Source: Zizania palustris
Taxonomy: Eukaryota > Streptophyta > Magnoliopsida > Poales > Poaceae
Length of the DNA: 64,000 nt
NCBI GenBank assembly: GCA_019279435.1
Contig: JAAALK010000286.1
Span: forward strand, 30,813,712-30,877,711
Direction of reading: 5' to 3'
In this document: positions 10,833 to 21,912 of the stretch, piece by piece
Position numbering within the stretch: position 1 is the first letter of the stretch
Layout of the letters: each line of letters starts with the position of its first letter
The notes under the pieces: generated by a model
What the model saw: only the letters and a program-made list of their open reading frames with translations
What the model was told of the DNA's origin: nothing
The model's database searches: none
Position numbers and translations under genes: made by a program

Positions 10833-12976
10833 TGTAGGACCGAAAGTAGCGACCAGAGCGGGGTGAATGGGCGCCTAAAAAATTCTTTCGAATCAATGGC
10901 CTGCTCCCAACACCCAACGCACCTCAATAGACTTAACAAGGAAAGGTAAAATAGATCAACAGAGCCACAAAAGATCTACCCTAAAAATAACCAGTGTGCT
11001 AATCGAAAAGGCATCAACACAGTGCTAATAGGCAGATTAACAAAGCATTTAAAACATGGGCGGATCAAACTTTATAAAGGTAAATCATCACATGTGTCTA
11101 ACTAAAATGCACATAAAAGGAGATGAGGGTTTACTGTTTGAAATTTGTCTCTTGTTCGAAACTTGACGAAGCCTGCAGCGTCGAAGCCTGTGATGATTTT
11201 GCCAAAGTCTGCTGTGACCTTGCCGAAGTATGCTTCGAAGTCCTCGTGCGGAGGCTATTGACGTGTGTAGCAAAAATGCAAAGCCTACTTCGGAACGAAG
11301 TACCTTCGCAAGATACAGTGTAAAAAGAAACACACCGCAGCACACTTCGAGCGAAGAGCTAATTTTGATCAAACCCCGTCCAAAGCTAAAACCGAAGCCA
11401 GAGAAAAGCCTTCGAAGCAAAACAAGGACTTCGCTGCAATTTTTCCAAAGCCAAAGTCTGCTGGCCCGAAAGGAAAAGTATCATTCGAAGTACAGAAACA
11501 AACTTCGGAGCGAAGTACAAAAACAGCGAAGTGCTCTGCAGAGCTTCGAATACAACAGTGAAGTCTGAATGAGTCTTGAACTTCGAACTGAGGAATACTT
11601 TGTAACGAAGTCTGCTAAGAACCCTGAAAGACACACCTGATGTGAAGGCCTGACAGATTTTGAGGTCCGCAGGCAGTGTGAAGACCACAAAATGTCGAAG
11701 GTGTGTCCACAGACTTCGCTAGCGAAACCTACAACTGAGTGATGAAACAGGCTCCCTTAAAAACCATGCACGGAAGTGACTTGAATAAGAAAAATGTTCT
11801 GCACAGTTTTGTGGAGACGCTTTGCTTGGATAGACCAACACGCAAACGCTTGGAATAGAAAAATAAAATCAAAGAACACAGGAAACCAAAAGCTAGCCAC
11901 AGGCTATTTGCACTAGTTGTGCCATCCGTACTCCAGCTAGCTGTAAAGACCAAGCTTTTCTGCAGCAAGTACGTGGAAACAAGGAACTATACTGCCATTC
12001 TAGGTCATAGGCCCTAGAGGTAAGGAAGAACAGCCTATGTTGTAGCTAGATGTGATGTCAATCCAAGATGGCTATCGACAAAACAGATGCTACCGAATGA
12101 CAGTGCTCGATGAAAACAAACCATAAGCAATACAGATCTTCTGAATAAACAAGATTTTCTGCCGCGAACTCTGAAAGCGGAATCGAACAGAAACACCCAA
12201 GCTGAGAAGATTAAAAGAAAACATGAGCGATGAAAAACAGGCTTGGTTTGCTTGCGATGAACAGAGGCGGCGCGCACAGGGAGAGGTGTAGGAAAACAAT
12301 GAAGAAAGTGACCCAAACTTTTTGCTAGATTAAAGTGAATTACAGAATGGGTAACCCTAACCCTAGGGATTGGGGCCCTATTTATAGGCAGCCCAATAGC
12401 CTAGGAGTATTCCCTCAAACTCTTAGGGTTTTTTACAGACGCTGAAATAAATGGAAAAGACCAAACTGCCCTTAGGATATTTTTACAGACTCGACTGACT
12501 GACTGTGGGCCTAAGGACACAATAGTAAACTCCTATTTATAGATGACTTATCCGGAAGCAGGGCTTTCGTAGCGACTACGGCTTTGCTCCAGGACGGTCC
12601 GATCCAAGATCAGCGGTTGTCAGTTTTGCGCCGAAACTGACAAAGTGTCCACCGACTTTGCACTAGGTACCCGGATTAGGCCGGCCCGATTCCGCAGCTC
12701 TCTCAGCCCAGCAATCGCTCGCCGCCCGTGTACCTGAGTCAATCCTGGTCAACAGCTCAGTGGATCCTCTGCTGCTCCTAGCCCATGTACCCGAATTGGG
12801 CAAGCCCGACTTCACGGCCCCTCTGCCCGACAGTCGCTTGCTGCCCGTGTACCTGAGTCACACGCGGCCCAGACACAGAAGGTCTTCTCTCTCTTTTCAG
12901 TCCTCTTTGACTACCATTAACAATGACTCATCACATCTGGAGCCATGAGGCCCACGCTTTTTAGCATGGCTCCTCA
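10833..12976 (-). repeat. Element D 5' LTR (complete, 2144 bp)
   Basis: On the minus strand it runs from TGAGGAGCCATGC (12976) to CGGTCCTACA (10833). It shares about 90 percent or more of visible positions with 1882-3617 where both exist. Near its 5' tip is a short inverted repeat (GGAGCCATG and CATGGCTCC). A pair of 120-bp direct repeats containing ACTCAGGTACACGGGC lies in U3. A TATA-like box is at 12378-12387. Downstream of the box the transcript leader is packed with TTCGAA palindromes, as in element C. Confidence 0.9.
12378..12387 (-). promoter_or_regulatory. TATA-like box of the D 5' LTR
   Basis: CTATAAATAG on the minus strand in a GGCTGCCTATAAATAGG context. The same box recurs at 3019-3028, at 48116-48125 in element C and near 20832 in the solo LTR. 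Confidence 0.6.
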
Positions 12977-13279
12977 CCTACTTTTGATTCTTCCACTTAG
13001 AATCGGCTTTTGCAACATGTATTTTATGACATCGGTTTGGCAAGCGACAATACATGTGCTAGGGAGAAGATAGTGACATAATTTGGTACATGCGTAATAA
13101 AGTGATAAACACAAATGCTCCAAAAACACGTACCTTATTTCGGTGTCCAGTAGGTGGTGGCTCAAGAATGTGATGATGTACTCTTTCCCCTCCACCTCTT
13201 GAGTTAGTACGACTCCTATCACACTATCTTCTGCAGCGATGTACAGCCGAAACGGAATTCTGGCCTTTGGTGCTCTCAC
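12977..13279 (-). pseudogene. pol: Element A first RNase H (RT-associated), broken by element D
   Basis: A minus-strand frame with FRLYIAAEDSVIGVVLTQ, YIITFLSHHLLDTEIRY and a C-terminal MLQKPILSGRIKSR. This is the Ty3/gypsy RNase H fold that follows the RT. The next expected block is the second RNase H, which resumes only at 1872 after element D and with about 250 bp missing. The left end at 12977 is the D insertion junction. Confidence 0.75.
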
Positions 13280-14495
13280 CGCGGGTGGCGATTACAAACA
13301 CTCTTTAATCTTCTCAAAGGCGCTTTGATGACTTGCCCCCCAAGTGAACTCGGCTTCATTCTTTAGCCAGAGTATAGGGACGAAAGCATCGATTTTGCTA
13401 GACAAGTTAGATATAAAGCGACGCAAATAATTCATCTTGCCTAGCAACTTTTGCACATCTCTTTTGCATGTCGGCGCTGCAAAGTTTCTAATCTTTTCAA
13501 GCCTCTTAGGATCCATTTCAATACCTATTTCATGAATCATGAATCCTAAGAACTTGCCTGTCGACATGCTGAAAGCACATTTGAGTGGGTTCATTTTTAA
13601 GTCATATTGGAGCATCCTATCAAAAGCAACTCTCAAATTAGCTAGGTGGTTTCCCATAGGGTCCGATTTGACTACAACGTCATCTATGTATACTTCTAAC
13701 ATAACTCCTAGCAAGTCATAGAAGATCAAGTTCATAGCATGTTGATATGTAGCACCAGCATTCTTGAAACCAAAAGTCATAAATACCCACTCAAACAAAC
13801 CGACAAAACTAGGTCATCAAAAGGTTGTCTTGTAGACGTCCTCTTCGGCCATAAAAAATTGGTTATAACTAGTGTTGCCATCAAGAAAACTTAGTACCTT
13901 GTTTCCTGAAGCATCGTTGATCAACATGTCGGCTATCATCATGGGATACTCATCCTTTGGAGTGGCTTTGTTCAGATCCCTTAAATCAATACAAACTCGT
14001 ATTTTGCTGCTCCCCTTCTTTTCTACAAGCACAATGTTAGCGACCCATTCAGCATACCTGCATGGCCTAATAAACTCAGCCTTGAGTAATCGTTCTATCT
14101 CCACTTTAACTCGGTCATACACGGCCGAATTAAAGCGATGAGGGGGCTATTTTTAAGGCCTAAACCTTGGTTTAATAGGTAGTCGATGCTCCACAAGCTC
14201 GCGGCTTAATCCGGGCATCTCGCTATACTCCCATGCGAAACAATCAACGTACGACCGAAGAAATTTTATTACTTCGGCCTTTTCATCAGCCTGCAAGTTT
14301 TGGTTTACAAAGGTTGGCCTTGGAATGCTACCATTGCCTATGCCGACTTCTTCTAATGGATCGGCCAACATGAAACCTTATCCTAATTTCTCTACTTCCC
14401 TAAAATCTTTAGTGGCCTTGACAATACCGTCTTTAGAAGACCGATATCATTCTACGCAAGACTTTAGCCAATCAAGATTACTTTTACTAGACATG
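13280..14495 (-). pseudogene. pol: Element A reverse transcriptase
   Basis: Three minus-strand frames cover the RT in order: 14153-14371 (N-terminal, VDCFAWEYSEMPGLSR), 13817-14122 (fingers, IRVCIDLRDLNKATPKDEYP and LSFLDGNTSYNQ) and 13292-13798 (palm, FGFKNAGATYQHAM with catalytic YIDD). The Asp pair of YIDD is intact, while the block SGYNQI is changed to NTSYNQ. Frame breaks lie near 13800 and 14150. The right limit is the target site of element B (14496-14500). Confidence 0.85.
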
Positions 14496-14500
14496 ACTAC
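14496..14500. other. Target site duplication of element B, left copy (ACTAC)
   Basis: ACTAC directly precedes the B LTR at 14501 and recurs at 39810-39814 directly after the other LTR. It is a perfect 5-bp duplication, as expected for Ty3/gypsy integration. Confidence 0.9.
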
Positions 14501-14997
14501 TTTTGGCGCAACGGATTACGCTAACAGGTTCTCTAAAGTTAAGAACTAACAAACGGAGTGTTTGTGAAAGCGGACTATCTCAAGCCTCCGTTTTATATAA
14601 TAGCTCGAAGTAGTTCGAAGTTGTGTATTGAATATCTGAATATTCGATGCCTATTAAAGGATGAGAAGGGGGGTATTTATAGGTAAAAACTCTAAGGAAA
14701 AGACCTTTTTACCCCTTAATTACAACCGACATAGTGGAAACTATTTCGGTACCCCGAATAGGGCTAATATGGTAAAGTATGCTTAAAGGTGGTAGACATA
14801 GTAGTCGTCCCATCCTTCTGGCTTTTTTCCACTGCGGAGGGGAAGCCATCGGAGGGTGTCTTTGGACCGGAGTCTGGACGGACACTCCGACTTTAACCCC
14901 TCTAGTTCGGAGACAAGCCTAGGACTTGAAGATTATGATTTGTCTTTGCCTTGTAATCTTGAAGATCCTGGGGATGAAGTATTCCCCCCCCCCAACA
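14501..14997 (-). repeat. Element B 3' LTR
   Basis: Minus-strand start TGTTGGGG at 14997 next to the polypurine tract TTCGAGGGGCTAC (14998-15010), and end GCGCCAAAA at 14501. The terminal TGTTGG/CCAACA of the family is mutated to TTTTGG on the plus strand. A TATA-like CTATAAATAC (minus) lies near 14674-14683. It matches 39314-39809 along its whole length. Confidence 0.9.
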
Positions 14998-15474
14998 GTA
15001 GCCCCTCGAATACACTTCTCCATATAACCTGTATAGCAAGGAGAGCAGTATACGCAAGAAATATTTTCATGCTCAGGGACTTAGAAAAATTAAAGGTATT
15101 ATAACCATTCAAGTGTATTCAACATCGGAGGTGTATCCGACTCAAGCTTCGAACTTGAATCTCTGTGTGAAAGCTTCGCAGGGAAATGGACCGTTGCGAA
15201 TGTGAAGAATCGCAAGGAGACGTTACCCCTCAAGTAGTCGTTAGGCTCTTTTGAGAAAGTAATGGACACAAATTTAACTGCGGGTACACACCTTTTACCT
15301 TATGGTCCCACCCATCAGCGGCAGGAGTTAAATCTGTAGTGCGAACGCATATGTGAACCATATCAATCGAAAGCAGAGGGGTTACAAAACGAGGACTCGA
15401 ACCGCAACGGAAACTTTTACAGAGATTCTGTTCTAAGCCTCCACATTTTCACTTTCAAACCCTTTCCAACGCCT
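14998..15474. other. Element B region between 3' LTR and the antisense gene
   Basis: Holds the minus-strand polypurine tract at 14998-15010. It presumably also holds the plus-strand promoter and leader of the antisense gene. No clear TATA box is visible here, unlike the equivalent region of G, and no open frame is convincing. Confidence 0.4.
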
Positions 15475-16383
15475 TTGAGCAAAAATCCGATGGCGAGGAC
15501 CAGCGCAAAGGTGCCGACGGCGACGGGAACTCTGGCGCAGAGGCAAGCATGGGCTGCATCGGCAGCAATGGCAATGACGGGAGCCCTAGGGGGTTCTTGG
15601 CCCAAAAATCCGCGAGAACCCTGCCCTTCATCCAAGAAGCCGCTGAAGCAAAGCTTTCTCCTCGGACAATCGACATGCTCGGCAGAATCCATCGAGGAGG
15701 CGGTGAATGGGAAGCTTGGTCCAAGAATGAGGACTCGGGTCCCCGGAATAGAAGTGACCCCAGCGCCGAGGAGCGGAGAAGTGGTGGTCTTCGAGGCCTT
15801 CTTTGAAGCGGGGTTGGGCCTTCCTGCAATAAACTTCTTGGCCAAGGTACTGGACATGTTACATGTTACATTGTTGCAGCTGTCTCCGAACACCATCACA
15901 AGATTGGTCGTCTTCGAATGGGCCCTTCGAGCTGAAGGGTGTGAAGGGAGGTCCGAGATCTTCACCGCTACCGACGAAGCCTCGTGCAGCCGAAGCCGCA
16001 AGACGGGCCCAGAGACTCCAAGGTGCTGGTGGCCTTCGGGAGCGTCAACTTCTAGCTCCAAAAGGAGCACTTGAAGAATTTTCCAGCCAAGGCAATCAAC
16101 GACCGGTGGTACTCCGATTGGATACTACAGTGGTTCTATGCTAAAGTTGGTGAAGACTTTGGCCTTGCGGGGCCCCTACAAGAAATGTGGTATCGGAGGG
16201 AAGCAGAAGTGACTCCGGACCAAAGTCTGCTTTCAACACGTCTTGGATTACTTTCTTCGGTGGCCAAGCGCATGAGCATGCGGGATTTGTCCAAAGAATT
16301 TATTGCCCTCCGGATTCTTCCTCTCGGAGCTGAGTGGCCGATTGCATTTCAATGTGCTTCGGAGGGAGACCTTTGAATCCTGG
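15475..16383 (+). pseudogene. Antisense gene of element B, exon 1 (Transposase_28-like domain)
   Basis: On the strand opposite to B's gag-pol. The frame from 15475 (or the ATG at 15490) carries SGEVVVFEAFFEAGLGLPA, LLQLSPNTITRLVVFEWAL and, after a -1 frame slip near 16000-16060, FPAKAINDRWYSDW and MSMRDLSKEFIALRILPL. This pattern (E-VVF--FF--GLG-P followed by Q-SPN---L--FEW) matches the plant family called putative gypsy-type transposon in Pfam (Transposase_28), recalled from knowledge and not searched. G has the same protein at 27.9-28.66 kb. The exon ends at a GTAAGT donor (16384-16389). Element G sits 20 bp inside the intron. The function of this protein is unknown. Confidence 0.65.
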
Positions 16384-16404
16384 GTAAGTCTTCGCATCTT
16401 TTGC

Positions 16405-16997
16405 TGTTGGGGGAGATAATCCCGACGGAGACTGGGGGCGCAAGAGATGTGGAGCGCTGTTCGAAGGAAGGACTCCGCAAGCTGGTTGTTGGCAAAGGCG
16501 TCGGCCCTAGGACGGTACGGTACGGCGGTCGTATGCTCCCCTCCGAAGGTGTTTGGAGAGAGTCGCTCGAAGGGCCGTGGCCTCGGGCCCGCAAAGCCGA
16601 CAGGAGGCCGAAGCCATATCCCAGAAAGGTGCGAAGGGCCCAACACCAATACAGAAGACTAGGACTAGTTTGGTCAAGATGGTCTGGCGATAGGATCATG
16701 ATCATCTACGAAGCGTCTGGCACTGCTGCCATGCTCGGAACGGCTGATACGCCGTCAGGGCTGCACTTCTTGTATGTACTATAGGGCTACACTCCTTGTC
16801 TATACTATAGGGCTGCATTAGGTAGTACTACTGTCAAAGGGATTTTGGAAGTATCGGACCCTTGTAGGGCTCCCCTATAAATACTCCCCTCTCTAAGTTG
16901 TAAAGGACAGGACACTCGATCCAAGAAGACACTTTGATCTGAGCTTCTCGTTCCATACACATTCTTAAACCTGTTGGTCTAGTCCACTGCGCCAACA
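16405..16997 (+). repeat. Element G 5' LTR
   Basis: 593 bp, TGTTGGGGGAGAT to GCGCCAACA. TATA-like CTATAAATA at 16875-16883, about 120 bp before the LTR end. A short repeated motif ATAGGGCTGCACT-like occurs two to three times near 16757-16820. The PBS starts two bases after the LTR. Confidence 0.92.
16875..16883 (+). promoter_or_regulatory. TATA-like box of the G 5' LTR
   Basis: CTATAAATA in a CTCCCCTATAAATACTCCC context. The 3' LTR has the same box at about 29893-29901. Confidence 0.65.
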
Positions 16998-16999
16998 GT

Positions 17000-17017
17000 T
17001 GGCGCCGTCCGTGGGGA
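17000..17017 (+). other. Element G primer binding site
   Basis: TGGCGCCGTCCGTGGGGA, two bases after the LTR. The same sequence, with small changes, follows the 5' LTRs of F (63058-63075, minus) and B (39294-39312, minus). The first nine bases fit plant tRNA-Asp 3' ends, but the rest fits less well, so the primer tRNA is not settled. Confidence 0.7.
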
Positions 17018-17064
17018 TCCTATTCCAAGAAGCTAGCGTCCTCTACATCTACCCAAGAAGAAAC

Positions 17065-18700
17065 ATGTCGTGCAGGAAGGGTGCGAGCACGGCCCCCCTC
17101 CAGAGATCGGCCCACACCGCCGTGACCGGGCCCATCCCGGTCGTTGGACCTGATCCTCCTACAGCCCCCTCCCCATCGTCAGCCCCCCAAGGTGCCAAGC
17201 GTGGGGCTAGGCCAGGCCCCAGGAGGGGCGCCGGGGGTGCGGGATCCCACCGGCTCAGTGGGGCCAACCTTGGGGAATCCCCCAGCATCTGACGAGGGGC
17301 TCTTTGGGCTACATCTACCTAGTGGCCCCCCAGCCGTAGCCCTCCGAACCGACTACGTCCGCTCGCGGGACCCGAAGATAGCCTCCGGAGGTAGCGGGAG
17401 CCAAGCCGATGCTATGGCCGCCGAAAATGCAAGGCTGAAGGCCGAGTTGGCCCAATGGCGCCAGGAAGCTTCACTTCGCCCCCCCCCCCTCCCCCCCCCC
17501 GAGCCCTCCAGGGCACTGGGGGTCGTGGACATCGTGATAAGTGATGACAAAGATCAAGGGGAGGAGGAGAATGCGTCCTACGACGAGGAGTCTCTGTTGC
17601 ACCCCGACCTGCAAAGGGTGCGATTCAACTCGAAGTTCCGCGCCGCGAAGCTCCCCAAGTACTCTAGAGAATCTAACCCTAGAGAGTTCTCTCGCTCGTA
17701 TGCCTTGGCGATAGAAGCTTGCGGGGGAAGCTGAGACACAATGGCTAAGTGTTTTCCTATGGCTCTCGAGGGGAGCGCTCTTCAATGGTTCTAGTCATTG
17801 AGGCCAGGGACCATCAGGTCATGGGACCAACTGAAAAAAAAGTTCTTCAACAACTTTCAAGGGACCTTCGTGGCCCCGATGTCCACCGAGAGTCTTTTTC
17901 AAGTAAAGTAGCATCCTAGAGAGACGCTGCGGCAGTATTCGCAGTGCTTCGCACACAACAAAGCACAGATCAAGGAGTTGTCAGCCTCCTCCATCATGGA
18001 TGCTGCCTGGGAGGGTGTCACCAACCCAGGCCTCCTCGATAAGCTCCACCGGAAGCCGATATCTTCAGTGGCCCAGCTCATGACGTATTTCGAGGAGTAC
18101 GCTCGGTCCGAAGAAGGCTAGCTGCATCGCCAGGCGATGATTGCCCCCGTACGGGCTCCGAGCGTTGAGGTGTACAAAGCACCCTCCAGCCCTGCTCCGG
18201 ATCTTTGCCATCGTGATTCCCGGTGAGGGCAGATGGAGGGCGTCCCACCGGAGCTAAAATTCCTGCAAGGGTGCTTCCGGGGGGAGCAGTCTTCTACTGC
18301 AGCGTTCATAGCGAGAACCGGAGCCACGACACCGACTCCTGCCGTACCATCCTTGCCCTCCAGAATGACTACCGTGAGCGGAGCTCCAGTCACGTCTCCT
18401 TCGATAAAGCGCCTCCGATATCCCGTGCTAACTCCGTTCAGGTGGTCGGACGCCGTGATGAGCCAGCAGCTTTGGGGCTTACTCTGGAGTTTGGCAGGTT
18501 CCCAGTTCCCAAACTTGAAGATGGGGCAGACCGAGGGAAGCGAGTGGTCTTGCTTATTTCTGGAGGCGGAGATCTGGGGGGCTATTTCGAAGCGGCGGTG
18601 AAGGGAGTATGTCCAGGAAGTCGGTCATCTCGGGACTTCCAGCTTCACCACGCTTCCCAAGTGGTCCCACGTTCCCATCTCCTTCACCGTAGATGATGCT
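17065..18700 (+). pseudogene. gag: Element G Gag
   Basis: ATG at 17065 (MSCRKGASTAP); the frame then shifts and continues at 17144-17734 with a Pro-rich N-terminal part, AENARLKAELAQWRQEA and NASYDEESLLHPDLQRVRF. The capsid-like Retrotrans_gag block follows with many stops (AKCFPMALEG, LKKKFFNNFQGTFVAPMS, then AAWEGVTNPGLLDKLHRK). A CCHC-like knuckle of the Tat type (YCSVHSENRSHDTDSC) lies near 18290-18340. It is homologous to the Gag of F and B. At least five stops or frame shifts make it non-functional. Confidence 0.8.
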
Positions 18701-19522
18701 GCCGGCGTCAAATTCCTGCATGCTGATCCTCTCGTCATCTCAGCAGATATTGCTGGTGTTGAGGTGCATCGCATTCTAGTTGACGGGGGAAGTTCTGCTG
18801 ACATCATTTTCATGCAGGCCTTCGATCAGCTGTGTCTCTCTCGGAAGCACCTGTTGCCAGCTTCCTGGCTGCTCCAGGGTTTTGCAGGACCACCCCTCGA
18901 CGCCCTCGGCCAGATTGGGCTGGAGGTGACCTTCGGAGAAACTCCCTTGTCCCACAGCGAAGAAATCATCTTCGATGTCATCGATGCCCCGTACACCAAC
19001 AATGCCATCTTCAGGAGGGGGATGCTCAACCGCTTCAGGGCCATAGCACACCACAACTATTTGTGCCTCAAGATGTCAACCCCTGGAGGGTTGCTATCGG
19101 TCCTGGGTGATCAGGCTGTGGCTCGGTGGGTGGAGTACGACCACTATACACCTTTGGAGCCAAGGCAAGTCCACAGCATTCGCGGGAGCTCAAAGGAGGC
19201 CAAACTTCCTGGTGTCAGCAACATTCCCCTGCTCCGCGACGGGCCCACCAAAGGGCCCACTGCCAAGCCTCATCCAGAGGGGGAGGTCATCACAAGGATC
19301 CTAATCCAAGATGGGAAGGAGTACCCTATCCAGCTTAGAGGAGGCCTGGAGACGGAGGTATTAAAGCAACTCAAAGAAGTCGTCCAAAGCAACCTGGACA
19401 TCTTTGCATGGTTTGAGGAAGACATACCGGGTGTCGACCGCTCCATCATCGAGCACTCCCTAGCGGTCAACCCGAAGGCTCGCCTAGTGCGCCAAGGGCT
19501 CCGCAAGCTATCCTCCGAATGA
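18701..19522 (+). pseudogene. pol: Element G protease and RT N-terminal linker
   Basis: The frame 18764-19522 (252 codons) opens in HRILVDGGSSADIIFMQAF, the pepsin-like active-site block with the DGG form typical of this lineage. It continues through LGQIGLEVTFGE and IFRRGMLNRFRAIAHHNYLCLKM, then a linker to RT (KEYPIQLRGGLE, DIFAWFEEDIPGVDRSIIEHSL). It ends at TGA (19520-19522) in the position where F continues straight into the RT. Confidence 0.82.
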
Positions 19523-20301
19523 GCTGATCTCCCCTAGACTGAGGTAGAAAATCTTCTTAGGGCTGGGGTCATTCGGGAAGTCAGTCATACAGAGTGGTTG
19601 TCAAACCCTGTGTTCGTCCAGAAGAAAACATCTGGCAAATGGCGCATGTGTATAGATTTCACATCTTTGAATAAAGCTTGCCCCTGTGACCCCTACCCCA
19701 TGCGGGTTCTGAGCTCCTCAGCTTCCTCGACACATATTCCAGGTATCATCAGATTTGGCTGAAGCAGGAAGATCTAGTTAAGACAAGCTTCATTACTCCC
19801 TCCAGAGTATTCTACTATGTCTGGATGCCTTTCGGCCTCTGGAACGTTGGGGCCACCTTCTCCAAGTTGATATCCAAAGCCCTGGGTCACCAGATCGGTC
19901 GCAATATCGAAGCTTACATGGATGATATCGTCATCAAAAGCACGGATAAAAACTGTCATAGCTCGGATATAGCGGAAACATTTGACAGCCTCCGGAGGTG
20001 CGAGATTCGCCTTAACCTGGAGAAATGCGTCTTCGGAGCCCGGGTTGGGAAGCTGCTCGGTTATCTAGTTTCTAGTTGAGGTATCGAAGCCAGCCCAACC
20101 CAAGTCAGCGTGCTTCAGAACATGGCCCCTCCCCAGAACTTGAAGCAGGCTTAGAAGTTGGCGGGGCGCCTCATGGCTCTCAGCCGCTTCCTGGCCAGGT
20201 CAGCCGACCAAAGTCTACCAATATTCAAGGCGCTGCGGGGATCCAAGGACTTTGAATGGACTCCCGAATGTCAAAACTACTTCGACAACATAAAGAAATA
20301 C
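19523..20301 (+). pseudogene. pol: Element G reverse transcriptase, 5' portion
   Basis: Degenerate RT with SGKWRMCIDFTSLNKACP near 19633-19685 and catalytic YMDD at about 19915-19926 (AYMDDIVIKS). About 36 bp between PYPM and SELLSFLD are missing compared with F (the RIDQLVDS block). The later part (LMALSRFLARSADQSLPIFKAL) runs to 20301, where the solo copia LTR interrupts the RT-RNase H connection. Stops occur at 19520, 20077 and near 20152. Confidence 0.85.
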
Positions 20302-20306
20302 CTCGT

Positions 20307-21907
20307 TGAGAAACCATGTTTAATAACATGGCTTTGATACTCAAGATGTGATGAGTGATTGTCAACGGAAGTCAAAGGAAGAGAAAGGAAGACCCGCCGA
20401 GTCTGAGGCTCGTGTGACTCAGGTACACGGGCAATGAGCGACAGCCGAACAGAGGAGCCGCGGAGTCGGGCTGGCCCAATCTGGGTACATGGGCTAGGAG
20501 CGGCAGATGATCCACTGGTCTGTTGACTGGGTTTGACTCAGGTACACGGGCGGCGAGCGATTGCCGGGCTGAGGACGCTGCGGGGTTGGGTCGGCCCAAT
20601 CCGGGTACCCAGTGCGAAGACGGTGGATGCTTTGTCTGTTTCGGCGCAAAACTGACAACCTATGATTATTTTGTTTTTAGGATATTAAAATTTAGATTTT
20701 AAGTCCAGAATATTTTTATTTGAGTCAGGTGATTTTTCTAAGAATATTTTAGTAATTTTCGGAATTTATTTTAGAGTTAGTATTAATTTACCCTAGGGGT
20801 AAATTAGTCTTTTCATTTATTAGGAGTCGCTTATAAATAGGCTCCTACACCCATGTGGATAGGATGACTGTTTTTCTCAAGATCAATCTACCGTCCTTTT
20901 TTCCCATTCGACCGCTGTTCATTTTTCACCGAAAGTTCTTCTCTCTGCAAATTTTCTCGCCGTCGTGATCTGTCTCCTCCGAATATTGTCTTTCTCCGGC
21001 GTGTGCAGAGGAAGCCGTGCAGGCGCTTGACGCAACCGGGGCTGGGCAGCAGCAGGCTTGCCGTGACTAATTAACAGGAGGCCCTTTTTCTTTTGCGCAC
21101 GGATTTCAAGGAAAAAGGCTACAGCGACGTGATATTTTTTTGGGAGCAACATCACGCACAATGCTGCTTCTAGCTCCTAGCTGTGTGCTAGGAACCTACG
21201 GTGCAGAGGCTAGCGCCTAGCCGGTAGCAAGCTATCGCATAGGACTGCAATTTCTGGTTTCATCAACACGGCATCGCAGCGCAAGTCACAGCTACGGCAA
21301 GCTTTCAGTAATATTTTTCTTCAAGGCGCAGCAGAGAAGATGATGCAGGTAAGTAGTTTTGATCTCCTATTTTTCAGCTAACTATTTAAATCAATAGTTA
21401 TCTAGTTTTATTTAGCATACAAAATTATATAAAAGATAATCTCGTAGTTAATTTTAAATCTATTAAATTTTTAGTAGTAATCTCGCATTATTTGTTTAAG
21501 TATTTTCTAATCTACTAATACAAAAAAAGAAGGAAAAATTAATTAATTGCGTTAATGAATTTTTTTGATCTACATGAAATATTTTAGATTTATTTCTGAA
21601 TTAATTTCTGGATGATCCATGCTTTATTAATTTAATTAGTGGTTTATTTCTAGACTGCGATATAAATATTTCGTGATATAACTAGGTGTTTTCATTTATT
21701 GTAGTATTTCTATTTAGTTTATCTTTAATATCTTTTTAATTAGGACACCGGTCATTTTTGAGCTAAACCACTTTATTTCATGTAATTTGCTTTTCTAATA
21801 TTATTTGTCTAGTTAAGTTCGTTTGGGTATTGGGATTAGGTCATTGTTTAGCAAGAATTTTTTAGGCGCCCATTCACCCTCCTCTGGTCGCTACTTTCGG
21901 TCCTACA
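20307..21907 (+). mobile_element. Solo LTR of a copia (Sirevirus-like) element
   Basis: Starts TGAGAAACCATG and ends CGGTCCTACA, the same termini as the LTRs of C and D (which begin TGAGGAGCCATG). It is flanked by a perfect 5-bp duplication CTCGT (20302-20306 and 21908-21912), and no internal element sequence is present. It is therefore a solo LTR left by recombination between two LTRs. Its first 350 bp match C and D, including the ACTCAGGTACACGGGC repeats and the TCGGCGCAAAACTGACAACC block. The middle (about 20660-21840) is AT-rich and unrelated to theirs, with a TATA-like box near 20832. It lies in the RT-RNase H of G. Confidence 0.92.
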
Positions 21908-21912
21908 CTCGT

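Larger units (their letters stand above)
1882..12976 (-). mobile_element. Element D: Sirevirus-like Ty1/copia retrotransposon
   Basis: The minus-strand order is 5' LTR (10833-12976), initiator-Met PBS (10819-10830), gag, protease, integrase, RT, RNase H, a non-coding 3' region with several CCCCCTC/GAGGGGG tracts, and a 3' LTR lacking its end (1882-3617). The protease-integrase-RT order marks Ty1/copia. LTRs of about 2.1 kb, a long coiled-coil Gag and repeated polypurine tracts point to the Sirevirus lineage. It is the same family as element C. The insertion lies in the RNase H region of A: A sequence resumes at 12977 in register with A' (about 63951). The target duplication cannot be tested because the left junction was deleted. 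Confidence 0.88.
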
